64,000 nucleotides of DNA, from contig NC_135552.1 of assembly GCF_964340395.1 (NCBI RefSeq), positions 27,047,181 through 27,111,180 of the forward strand, in the 5' to 3' direction. The notes below the pieces were generated by a model, which saw only the letters and a program-made list of their open reading frames with translations, was not told the DNA's origin and made no database searches. Positions 47,676-59,400 of the stretch are shown here, piece by piece. Origin of the DNA: Glandiceps talaboti (Eukaryota > Hemichordata > Enteropneusta > Spengelidae). Within the stretch, counting starts at the first letter, position 1. The number at the start of each line of letters is the position of its first letter. The position numbers and the translations under genes were made by a program.

Positions 47676-50600
47676 ATGATGTCAGCTATATTATTGTGTT
47701 CATTTCTGCTACTTCTTGCAAGACAAACAGTTGGAGATTGTGTAAAAATCAATTCTTGTTCTTGTATGTTTGATGATGGACGTGTCATAGATTTAACACC
47801 ACTTGCTGGAAGTGGAAGTCCAACGTAAGTCTAAAAATCAAAACTGTGTTGGTTTTAAACCATCAGTCATATGACTTTCATGTGATACTAACGATGTCAG
47901 CTTCAATGCAGTGTATGAAGTGAATCTAGGCATTACTAGTCTGATACAAAAAAATCATATTTGCAAATATTTGTGCACTTTCTTCATAATAAGAATTATG
48001 AAGTTCATATATAAATACTGGTAACATATATTAATACCAGTATTATTGTTTGATGTTGGTTACTTCAGAAAAAATGCTTATGAGTATGCAGTAACATTTT
48101 TTTCATATTATTTTGTAGCTCACTTGGCAACCAGTTTAGAACTTTTTACTCATGGCAGGCACCTAAAGACATTTCAATTTTCTGATAAATCTCTGCTTAT
48201 CTTTCCTACCACAATGTCTGTGGTTTGTAAAAAAAGCTAGGAAATGTTCTGCATATGCTATTATATTATTTTGGGTGATCATCTATAGTATGACTGTGAT
48301 ATTGAGAAGTAGGGGTGGTATTGTGTATTTTGTAGTAACATACACATGGTAAATTACACATCATATGTTCTCTACTTGATTGACCTGCCTGTTTGTATAA
48401 AATACTGTAAATGTAATGTTTTCACTCTAAAATTAATTTTAATATGAATGTTTAGTAGAAGCAATAGTTTGCATCAAAATCAATGAAAATGAATTTGTGT
48501 GAAAATGACATCACTTTCATTTTTTAATTCTGACTAACCATAAGAAATAAAGTCAGATTTTATTTCAAATCAATGCATTTACTCATCAAAGTGATGTAGT
48601 TATAGTATAAATGCATGCACTCATCAAAAGTTAGTTGTTTACCCACCAAAATAAATTGGTACCAAAATGTAAAGCTTGTCTCTCAAAATAAATACTTTCA
48701 CAGTATATAATTCTGAATACCTGCAATAGAATTCTACCACCTAGGTTTGTCATGAAAACAACAAACATTCAAGTTTTTGGTCAAAACCATAACTTCCATT
48801 CCATGTGTTACACATGTATTACTATAGGTGCACATGACAATAAAGTCAGCCTTCTTGTTCTATTTGGACCCCCTAGCATGAGGTGAAATGCTCTTACAAA
48901 TACAGAGAATTCATTGGATCTACCAAGTTGATGTACATGTATGTTTTAAGTATTTAAACCCGTCATAATGTTTGTGTATTGTTTATAAATTTTGATGTCA
49001 TACAGATTCTTTCAGCTGCCTGGACCTGAGCAGTTTTTGTACAGCTACAACCCTTGTAATGATTTTTCTGATGCAGCCAAAGACTGTATTAACGTTGCCG
49101 TGAGTATTGTCCCTAAATTATGTTTTAAGAGTTTCAGACTAGACACGAGAGAAAAAAGTTACTTAGAATACAATTCATTCATCCAGATGTACAGAAAGTA
49201 TGTTCTAAAGACTGTCATATTATCATGGACAAGCCAAGTTATTGTCTTTGAACAGAAAATATGGATTATATAGCCTGTTTGTTCTATGCCATGATAATTG
49301 ATAACCCGTGTCTACATCATTCTGCAGTGCTTGAAATCTTAACCACCTTTATTTTTCCTGATTTTTCATGAATCATGTTTTAGGAGGTGTGATTATATTA
49401 TTCCCCAATATTTTTCTTCACCCAGAAAATACTCGTGACCTAAGGGTTTGTCACTATAGCATCTAGTGACTCATAGTGGTAGGTCTCCTTAGGTCACTCA
49501 TAGTGACTCATAGTGGTAGGTCTCCTTAGGTCACTCATAGTGACTCATAGTGGTAGGTCTCCTTAGGTCACTCATAGTGACTCATAGTGGTAGGGTCTCC
49601 TTAGGTCACTCATATTTTCCTTTGCAGAATGAAGAAATATATTGAAGAACAATATCTAATTTTCCCCTCATATTTTCTTCATTCAGTTGATGAAAAACAT
49701 GTAATGAGCTAATAGGCTGATAAATGATCAATTCTGTGCATGAAATGTAAAGGACTTAAGGATAGGGAGGAATATCAAACGAGAGTGAGCCCTCAAAGTG
49801 GGAGCAGAGTTCAATTTTTCAGTTCCCTAATGGATTCATTGCATGAGAAAACAATACTTTTGTGACAAATGACCCTGAGTAGTACATGTACAACCCCAAA
49901 TAGTGCATGTACAACCCCACAGCTGTGCAGGAAAGCTGTGATAATCTGAAGGTTTGTCCATAAGACCAAGTGTAAGGTCTATGGTTTATAATTCACTGCC
50001 AAAGTTATTGCTAGTCAAAGTCAAAGTGATTGCCAAAGTCAAAGTCTACTGAGTCATTGGCAAATGCAAAAAAACAAACATTGTGGACATATCACACCCA
50101 GTACACTCACCAACACCAAGGTACAGTCCTACCTGACATTACAAATTGTGTTGGTTAATAACATATCCTAATCTAATGTAATTATCTAATAATTCAAGGG
50201 TCTCCTTTCATAGGTATGCCAAATTTCTAGTGATAGGTCATTTTATTATGATCTTGGGGATCAGAATTCAGCCATCTTTAGCACAGTTGGAGATGTTGTT
50301 ACTATCACATACTCAGGTACTGGAGAACTTTCACCAAGTACAAGGTAAGGAAACCTTTTTTGTCTAGATCCTTTGCATGATGATAGTTTATTTTTAGGTT
50401 TCAATACTAAACTGTTAGCATAAAGCTAAGTGTTTGTGGAGGGACGATTGTTGAAATCCATCACAACAAAGGATTTACATTATGTTGTACATCATTGACA
50501 ATTAGATATGAAATGATCTCGTAAAATACATGGTCACAATGCTTTCACCAAAACACAAAATATTTATTTCATGTCTTAGAATGTTTGATTTAATAAAATT

Positions 50601-53600
50601 ACAGAACCAGTGAAGTAAAGCTGATATGTGCAAGTGGTGATGACAAATTGAACGTTCTTGGAGAAACGTCTCAATCATCAAGAACTTACGTGAGTATAAT
50701 CTTCAGCTGTATGCTCCCTTCAGATCAGTGTCTTCTGCTCCCCATGACAACTTCAGTCCTCTTCAGACACCAGTGTCTTCTACTCCCCATGACAACTTCA
50801 GTCCTCTTCAGACACCAGTGTCTTCTACTCCCCATGACAACTTCAGTCCTCTTCAGACACCAGTGTCTTCTACTCCCCATGACAAGTTCAGTCCTCTTCA
50901 GACACCAGTGTCTTCTGCTCGCCATGACAACTTCAGTCGTCTTCAGACACCAGTGTCTTCTGCTCCCCATGACAACTTCAGTCGTCTTCAGACACCAGTG
51001 TCTTCTACTCCCCATGACAACTTCAGTCCTCTTCAGACACCAGTGTCTTCTGCTCCCCATGACCACTTCAGTCCTCTTCAGACACCAGTGTCTTCTACTC
51101 CCCATGACAACTTCAATCCTCTTCAGACACCAGTGTCTTCTACTCCCCATGACAACTTCAGTCCTCTTCAGACACCAGTGTCTTCTGCTCCCCATGACAA
51201 CTTCAGTCCTCTTCAGACACCAGTGTCTTCTACTCCCCATGACAACTTCAATCCTCTTCAGATACCAGTGTCTCCCTTCTGCTCCCCATGACAACTTCAG
51301 TCCTCTTCAGACACCAGTGACTTCTGCTCCCCATGACAACTTCAGTCCTCTTCAGACACCAGTGTCTTCTGCTCCCCATGACAACTTCAGTCCTCTTCAG
51401 ATACCGATGCCTTCTGCTCGCCCATGACAACTTTGGCCATCGTCAGATACCATTGTCTTCTGAAAATACCATATGTCACATTTGATATTTTATACACAAT
51501 CATTCTTCTACTCTGCTCCTACAATCTGAACATGCTGCATTTGTAACACCCTACACAAAATGGTTGTCTTCATAAATGAACCATTCAGTTTCAATCTAAT
51601 GTGGGCGATGGTTGTCTTCATAAATGAACCATTAAGTTTCAATCTAATGTGGACGATGATTGTCTTCATAAATGAACCATTCAGTTTCAATCTAATATGG
51701 ACGATGATTGTCTTCAAAATGACTTTTCGTTAGGTACAGCTGACCATAAGTTGCACTCATGTCAAAACTATATAAACAATGTGACAAATATAAAATAAAG
51801 ATCATGTTGAAAGATTAAATCACATCTCCTGTAAACATTCAGATTATATCATACGTGTCATTTATATTTGATACCAGGACTTTGAATTATCTTCACTACA
51901 TTGTTGTCCCAGAGCACCTGGTGGTGGTGGTAGTAGTAGCAGTATCAGCATTGGAACTATCCTATGTATCATGTGAGTATTATGACCTTATAAGGCAATT
52001 TGATGACTTTACATGTGAGTGTTATGACCTTATAAGGCAATTTGGTGACTTTACATGTGAGTGTTATGACCTTATAAGGCAATTTGATGACTTTACATGT
52101 GAGTGTTATGACCTTATAAGGCAATTTGATGACTTTACATGTGAGTGTTATGACCTTATAAGGCAATTTGGTGACTTTACATGCGAGTGTTATGACCTTA
52201 TAAGGCAATTTTAATACTAGTTCCATGAACAAGTTTACTTGTAATTGGCTGAATCACTTTTTTACCAGTCATTGATATTACTGTGTATGTACACTGGATT
52301 GATGTCCATATGTAAACAGTTGTGAATTGTGTATGAACCATATAAATCTGTTTGTCCAAAAACATTTGAAGTTTTGCCATGGATGATTACTATATATACA
52401 GTGCATTGCTGGTTACTGTTCACTGTCTCTGTTTGATACAACCAATGCAGAAACCAATAAGAAATTGTACATTCTACACTTTAAGATATCAAGATTGCAA
52501 TTTCATGCTACATTTAGTTTAAATGGAATAAACCATTTAAACGTACTGCAACTAAACGCAGACATGCAGGGGCCAAATGTTTTGATGTCTGCATTTTGTG
52601 TCTGCATGGTGGTATATTAGTTCATTTCATTTAGACAAAATGGATCAAGAACGTGTATTCTTTAAGTCTTGCAATCTTAAAGTTGTATGAAACAGAGCCA
52701 GTGAACAACAGTAACATGCAAGGTATGGTAGTAGGTGATTATATATGAAGCAAGCACACATAATAACAAACATGAAAAATGCAGTTTCAGTTGCAGCTAA
52801 TGTATCTTTCCTGTAACAAACATAAAACAGATGTAGAATAAAAATATTGACCACAAATTCTACTTATTTTATAATAAACTTACCCTCACATTTTATAAAT
52901 TATGAAGTGAATTGCAATAAAAATGTCATAAACAATTCTTATCTGTATATTTTCAGTGTGATAGTTTTAGTCACAGTTTACTTTGTTGGTGGAATATTAT
53001 TTCTAAAGTTTGTCAAGAAAGAGGAGGGATCTGATGTGATACCAAACAAGAATTTCTGGTTTGTTTTACCGGGGTTAATAAAGGTAAGAATCTAATGTGA
53101 TATCAAACAAGAATTTCTGGGTTGTTTTACCTGGGTTAATAAAGGTAAGGATCTGATGTGATACCAAATAGTAATTTCTGGGTTGTTTTACCTGGGTTAA
53201 TAAAGGTAAGAATCTGATGTGATACCAAATAGTAATTTCTGGGTTGTTTTACCTGGGTTAATAAAGGTAAGAATCTGATGTGATACTAAACAAGAATTTC
53301 TGGGTTGTTTTACGTGGGTTAATAAAGGTAAGAATCTGATGTGATACTAAACAAGAATTTCTGGGTTGTTTTACCTGGGTTAATAAAGGTAAGAATCTGA
53401 TGTGATACCAAGCAAGAATTTCTGGGTTGTTTTACCTGGGTTAATAAAGGTAAGAATCTGATGTGATACCAAACAAGAATTTCTGGGTTGTTTTACGTGG
53501 GTTAATAAAGGTAAGAATCTGATGTGATACTAAACAAGAATTTCTGGGTTGTTTTACCTGGGTTAATAAAGGTAAGAATCTGATGTGATACCAAGCAAGA

Positions 53601-54472
53601 ATTTCTGGGTTGTTTTACCTGGGTTAATAAAGGTAAGAATCTGATGTGATACCAAGCAAGAATTTCTGGGTTGTTTTACCTGGGTTAATAAAGGTAAGAA
53701 TCTGATGTGATACCAAGCAAGAATTTCTGGGTTGTTTTACCTGGGTTAATAAAGGTAAGAATCTGATGTGATACCAAACAAGAATTTCTGGGTTGTTTTA
53801 CCTGGGTTAATAAAGGTAAGGATCTGATGTGATACCAAACAAGAATTTCTGGGTTGTTTTACCTGGGTTAATAAAGGTAAGAATCTGATGTGATACCAAG
53901 CAAGAATTTCTGGGTTGTTTTACCTGGGTTAATAAAGGTAAGAATCTGATGTGATACCAAACAAGAATTTCTGGGTTGTTTTACCTGGGTTAATAAAGGT
54001 AAGAATCTGATGTGATACCAAACAAGAATTTCTGGGTTGTTTTACCTGGGTTAATAAAGGTAAGGATCTGATGTGATACCAAACAAGAATTTCTGGGTTG
54101 TTTTACCTGGGTTAATAAAGGTAAGAATCTGATGTGATACCAAACAAGAATTTCTGGGTTGTTTTACCTGGGTTAATAAAGGTAAGGATCTGATGTGATA
54201 CCAAACAAGAATTTCTGGGTTGTTTTACCTGGGTTAATAAAGGTAAGGATCTGATGTGATACCAAACAAGAATTTCTGGGTTGTTTTACCTGGGTTAATA
54301 AAGGTAAGAATCTGATGTGATACCAAACAAGAATTTCTGGGTTGGATTACTAAATTTAAATTAATAAAATTTATAAAGTGAATTAATTGTTATGTGGTCC
54401 TTTGTTTTGTAGGAAGGCATACTTTTTGCAGTGCGTCCATGTAGGAAAACTTCTGCCTATGAGAATGTGTAG
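47676..54472 (+). CDS. CIMR/MRH-like type I membrane protein, paralogue 1, 246 aa
   Basis: Exons 47676-47824, 49006-49099, 50214-50344, 50605-50689, 51878-51972, 52957-53083, 54413-54472, all GT-AG with matching phases. Order along the protein: signal peptide (MSAILLCSFLLLLARQTVG), ectodomain with nine Cys (DC, SCSC, NPC, DC, VCQ, LIC, HCC), a Gly/Ser spacer (PGGGGSSSS), one membrane helix ending VTVYFVGGILFLKF, and a short cytosolic tail (FWFVLPGLIKEG, ending YENV). VIDLTPLA, YSYNPC, VCQ, YYDLGDQ, VTITYSG and RTSEVKLIC follow the Cys-rich strand pattern of mannose-6-phosphate-receptor-homology/ATG27-type domains (family knowledge), which suggests glycan recognition or sorting in the secretory/endosomal system. 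Whether the sugar-binding residues are kept cannot be judged by eye. Two adjacent ATGs; the second matches the paralogue's start. Introns 4, 5 and 6 carry tandem arrays. Confidence 0.85.
49455..49613. repeat. ~37-bp minisatellite, about four units
   Basis: AGGTCACTCATAGTGACTCA followed by TAGTGGTAGGTCTCCTT, four times, in intron 2 of CIMR-like gene 1. Confidence 0.93.
50726..51425. repeat. 45-bp minisatellite, about 15 units
   Basis: Unit AGTGTCTTCTGCTCCCCATG + ACAACTTCAGTCCTCTTCAG + ACACC, beginning about 37 bp after the exon 4 donor of CIMR-like gene 1. The period is divisible by 3, so long repeats of 15 residues are open in several frames. One of them is the frame of exon 4 itself, open to 51427. 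Confidence 0.97.
51562..51717. repeat. ~49-bp tandem repeat, about three units
   Basis: GGTTGTCTTCATAAATGAAC then CATTCAGTTTCAATCTAATG, three times, in intron 4 of CIMR-like gene 1. Confidence 0.93.
51973..52213. repeat. 42-bp minisatellite starting at the exon 5 splice donor
   Basis: Donor-like CAT|GTGAGT occurs at 51973 (the real donor), 52015, 52057, 52099 and 52141, with GCGAGT at 52183: a constant 42-bp period. The unit runs GTGAGTGTTATGACCTTATA...GACTTTACAT. Confidence 0.97.
53023..54345. repeat. 61-bp minisatellite copying the end of exon 6 and its donor, 21 donors
   Basis: The last ~57 bp of exon 6 plus GTAAG is repeated with an exact 61-bp period. GT dinucleotides of the donor lie at 53084 + 61n through 54304 with no indel. 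Each unit also has AATAAA (in GGTTAATAAAGGTAAG). Units differ by a few substitutions (AACAAG/AATAGT/AGCAAG; CCTGGG/CGTGGG). Confidence 0.98.
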
Positions 54473-54734
54473 TGAGATTTGAAAGTGGAGAATGCACTGT
54501 GAGTTCCAAAGAACAAAACTGTAGTAAATCTTACTGTCACAGTGGTAAATCTTCTTCTCCACTGTCTATGGGTAAATACATGTACCTACCTACATCTGTC
54601 ATGTAGTTGAACTGAACATAGTTCATCAAACAATGGTGTGACAGACTGACTGCATTATCAGAAAACACTGATAAAAAGATGAGTTGTGTCTACACTCATA
54701 AAATTTATTCGTGTTTTATAAAACACATTTTTAT

Positions 54735-54740
54735 AATAAA
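54735..54740 (+). terminator. Candidate poly(A) signal, CIMR-like gene 1
   Basis: AATAAA in TTATAATAAACT, about 260 nt after the stop. The same ATAAAACACA...TTATAATAAACT context occurs after the paralogue's stop, supporting a shared 3' UTR. Confidence 0.5.
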
Positions 54741-55608
54741 CTAGATTTACAAGTAATAGTTAATGTACTGAGACTTTAACATTGGATAATGTTATGTGAG
54801 ATCCCAATAACAAGACTTTAGCCAGTAGACTTGGATATATCGAGGAGGCTATTATCAGACGCTGCCGAGATCAACAGTAGACTTGGATTGTATCAGTTGC
54901 TACATTTACCTAGATCAACAGAGACAAGTGCAGCAAGCTACTTTACAATCATAATTAAATGCCAGATCATACTGCCACCTAGAGGTCAGCTGTAACTACA
55001 TGGAATTTGTCATTCTGATAAGGACCACTGACCTGAACAGATCAAAAGCACAGTGCTCTTTATTACTAAGTTGAACTGTTTTTAGCTGTTAATGGTTGAC
55101 GGCCATTTTGATCATGAGAGACTTTATTCATATGTCTATACACATGTTTTCAATAACAAGCTTATTAATGATGCCCTCTTTGACCTTGACCTTTATCTTC
55201 AAGGTCAAATAGGCATAACGCATCATCAAACTTCACATTTTACACACAAACTACGGAAGCAGCTGGATTGACCTCATTTGAGTGTCTATACACCTATGTT
55301 ATCAATAATGGACTTTCTAATAAGAGCTTGACCTTTGACTGTTGGCATTGACCTCTTTCTTCAAAGGGAAATAGCAAAAATTCACTAGTGCATATATACA
55401 CCTCTGAGATGCATGGCCTGATTTCAACCAAACATGGCACAAATGTCAAAAACAGTAAACCACAATTGTTCAACAGATGTGGTCACAATTTAACCATAGT
55501 GCATATGCACAACTCTAATGTGCATGGGCCTATTCAAATCAAACCTGGCACAAATATCAGATGCAGTAGTCTAAATATGTAATGACTCATTGTGGTTGTA
55601 AAAAATTC

Positions 55609-56015
55609 TAGTCTAGTTCCTGACGACCGTATTCCAATTATACACTAGCATTATCTTCACACTACGTCTAGTCAATCCCATTGCTCAAAATGTTAAATGT
55701 GGTTCAACCCTCATGGTGAATGAAGCGTAAATGATGCATGTCAGTAGTAATCCATCACAAATTGACAGGTTGTCCTCATTGCTCATTAATATTCATTTAG
55801 TACAGCTGTTTCACTTTTGACTATGATATGCAAATGTACAACCAGGACTCCACCTCCAGTCTATTTAAATTAAAATCAATGTCATCATGCATGTTTATAT
55901 GAATGCCAAGGGGGAGCACAGATATATGTGCTTGAGCAATGGGATTGACTAGACGTAGTATGAACTGAGATAATGCTAGTGTATAATCGGAATACAGTCA
56001 TCAGGAACTAGACTA
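55609..56015. mobile_element. 407-bp MITE with ~85-bp inverted ends and 9-bp target duplication
   Basis: Left end TAGTCTAGTTCCTGACGACC is inverse to the right end GTCATCAGGAACTAGACTA, and pairing continues through CACTAGCATTATCT and CTACGTCTAGTCAATCCCAT. Flanks at 55600-55608 and 56016-56024 are both AAAAAATTC, a 9-bp target-site duplication. Nine bases suggests a Mutator-type (MULE) parent; an 8-bp reading would suggest hAT. Confidence 0.88.
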
Positions 56016-56471
56016 AAAAAATTCAGTATGAAATAAAGTTGACATTGGGACGTATATCTTCAACAATTCTTAGATTTATTGTGTTTGTGCTACATAACTG
56101 TAATCTAGATTTTAAAAAAGCTATCATTATCATTTTAGGATCTCAAAAAACTGAAACTGAAAATGTATACAGGATGTACCCAGTATAAAAAATGGGAGTG
56201 TTTGCCATGTTTTCTTTCTTTGTCTCCATATTGATAGTGTAGACACTTACAATTTTGAAAATAAAAATGTTAAGTTGATTGAAAGTAAGAGGTCAATGGG
56301 AGTAATTTTGAAATGTGTCATATACCTGTCAGATTGAGACAATACACTTTATGTCAGTAAACTTTACAAGTATTACTAGACCTTCAGCCAAGTGTTGTTT
56401 AACCTTTGAACTTTCACTGCATCTGATTAATTGCCTCATCTGTATACACCCCCAATATATATGGTGGAAAT

Positions 56472-59400
56472 ATGTCGGCGATATTATTGTGTTCATTTCT
56501 GCTACTTCTTGCAAGACAAACAGTTGGAGATTGTGTTAAAATCAATTCCTGTTCTTGTAAGTTCGATGATGGTAAAGTTATAGATCTAACACCACTTGCT
56601 GGTGAGGGTGGTAAACCAAAGTAAGTATATGCTTTGAATCTGTATTTAATCCAATGGAAAATATCAATTGCTAATGTGACTTTTATCACATGATTCTCAT
56701 ATGATGCTGTCATACTGCTTTAGCAGGTAGTCTAGCTGTTTTAGTTGCAGTGGATATCTGTATTGCTTAGATTGAAAATGCAAACATTACAACATGATAG
56801 ACAAATAAGAACATTTTTTAAAGACTTTTTTTAGTCAATACATTTCAGGCAAATATTAGTCTTTCTAGAAACCATTGCAATTCTGGTATAAGAGAATGAA
56901 AAACAAGTAAATCTGCTCAATAGATATGCACAAGTGTAGCAATTGCTTTAAATATGTTTTACATAGCAACATGTATTATGTTAAAGTAACTAGTGGACAA
57001 ACATTAAATAAATGAGATACAACACACGAAAACACCCCACAAGATTTATATAAATGCATACAATGTAATTAGGAGTAACTATCAAAACATAAACACCACA
57101 TTAGCCATGATCTCATAACTCTGTGTTCTGAGTAGAATACATCATGTTGTAATGATCAAGTAAGCTGTTATAACTTTTGCATTATAATTTCTGCAGATAT
57201 AAACAAACTTATCAAAACATTACATCAGAGGCTCCCATGTTGTTTTTGTATCAGTTGTATTGTTAGCTAATTTTGTCATTGTGTGAGGTCTTTCCGTAGC
57301 TCACTTAATTAAATCAAAAGTACTGGTGTTTTTGCATCAGTTGTATTGTTAGCTAATTTTGTCATTGTGTGAAGTCTTCCTTAGCTCACAAATTAAATCA
57401 AAAGTACTGGTGTTTTTGCAAAGGTTGTATTGTTAGCTAATTTTGTCATTGTGTGAAGTCTTTCCTTAGCTCACAAATTAAATCAAAATTACCCATGTTT
57501 TTGCATAGGTTGTATTTACTTTATAAACACTGTCAGATGATAATGTTGTTTGTATATAATTGATATTAGATTCTATGAGCAGCTGGGACCAGGATCTGAA
57601 TACTTCTATAGCTATAACCCATGTGAAGATTTTAGTGAAGACGGGGACTGTAAAGATGTAGCAGTAAGTACATTAGACGTAATAAAAAAATTGTGTGGTT
57701 CTGATTACATTCAATTTTAGAATAGATGGGGTAGGTAGATATTTTATTTTATTTTATTATTCATTTTTTTTCATATGTGAGTGTCTATGTCAGGTTTTCC
57801 ATTGTTTTCCAAATGGTCTCTGTGTTATTTATTTCTTCCTATCAGATGTACAGCCATTACAGATTGGAAGAACAGTTTTGAATGTCATTTTAAGTTGACA
57901 GCAGTTTCTGTATCCAGTATTTCTTGTTATACTTTACAATTTTTGCAATTTTATTATTTTTTCTTGAAAATGTAAAAAAAATAAATAAAGTTTAGGGTCA
58001 GTAGTGAAAAGGTAGGTGGGGTTGGGTAACCGGAACCAAACAATATTTTTTTAGGACTTAATTATCTCTAGATGCAGTATAATTTTCTTACTGCAAATAA
58101 TGTTGCAATGTCCACATACATTGTATCTCAATTTGTTTATTTGAAGAGCAATAAATACTTACAAGTCATGAATATTCATTGTTCATCTAATGCATAAACA
58201 TGTCTGTTTTATAGACCCATGACAAAAGAGTGGAACATAGCTAGACAAACAGTTGTGAAAAAAAAGTTTCAATTTAGTATTTTTTGGCAATTGACAGAAA
58301 TTTTTGTGACTCCAGAACCCAAAGTTGATGAAAATACTTTTATTTTTTGGTGTGCCATTCCCATTTAAACCAATGGTCAGGATGTATCAGGTCATGACAG
58401 AAATTACGTGGACAAATACTTGTTTTGATAAGTTTAAAATAATAGTGAACTTAAAGATTAGACACCCATTTTGTTATCCCCTACACATTTAAAAACATAT
58501 TTTTTGGTATGCATTATTATTTTCTGCTATCTTTACTCTTTGTTGTATCATTTATCCTAACTACTCTAGGTATGCCAACTTACAGTTGATAAGAAGAATT
58601 ATTATGATCTTGGTGATCAGAAGTCAGCATCGTTCTCAACAGCTGGTGAGATTGTGACTATTACATATGTTGGTCAGGGACAAATACTGCCTATGGTGGA
58701 AAGGTCTGTATTAGAAATATTTTACTTAAGGGTCGATCAGCAGATTTTACAACAAAATCCATTCTTTATACATTAACATTTATACATTAACATTTATGCA
58801 TTAACATTTATACATATAAGGCCAGTGTCTTGACTATTAAGATAGATACAACTTAAAACTATATTGTTGTGACATATTGATATAAACTATTGAAGGGACT
58901 GATGTTATCAACAGTTTTGTATTTTACTCACTTTTGTTTTGTTCATTTCATTGTTGCTTTTAACCCTGAAGAAGACCTCCTGTGTGAGGTCAAAACGTTG
59001 GTAATAAAGTTTAACATAGACAAAAGGACTTAATTGTCATTTCTTTTACCACATCCAATTTGACATTTTCTCAAATCCAAATCTCTGAGTTGACTCACCA
59101 TTGTAGCTAGACTGAGTGTAGCTTCTCTAACACATTCATAATAAATTAAGTTAATCTTGGGGTCGTATTACTTTTTCATTATCACATTTTTGCAATCACC
59201 ATACAGTTTCTTGATTTGACCTTTGACATACATGACTTTTCAGTACGTAAAAGTCTTTTCACCTGTAGGATATTGATTGTAAAATAAAATACACATTATC
59301 CTAACAGGACCAGTAAAGTAAGGTTGATTTGTGGATCTCCAGGAAGTGCTGACTCTCTAACTATATATGGTGAAAGTGGTCCAGGAACTACACTATATGT

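Larger units (their letters stand above)
54473..56471. other. Gap between the two CIMR-like genes
   Basis: 3' UTR of gene 1, a diverged ~113-bp two-unit repeat (about 55389-55575, marked by GTGCATAT and ACCAAACATGGCACAAAT / ATCAAACCTGGCACAAAT), and a 407-bp MITE (55609-56015). No other gene recognised. Confidence 0.6.

Noticed and set aside
50725-51430. Frames of 187-259 codons in the 45-bp array as an independent gene
   Set aside because: They lie within an intron and repeat one 15-residue unit; kept only as an intron-retention observation.
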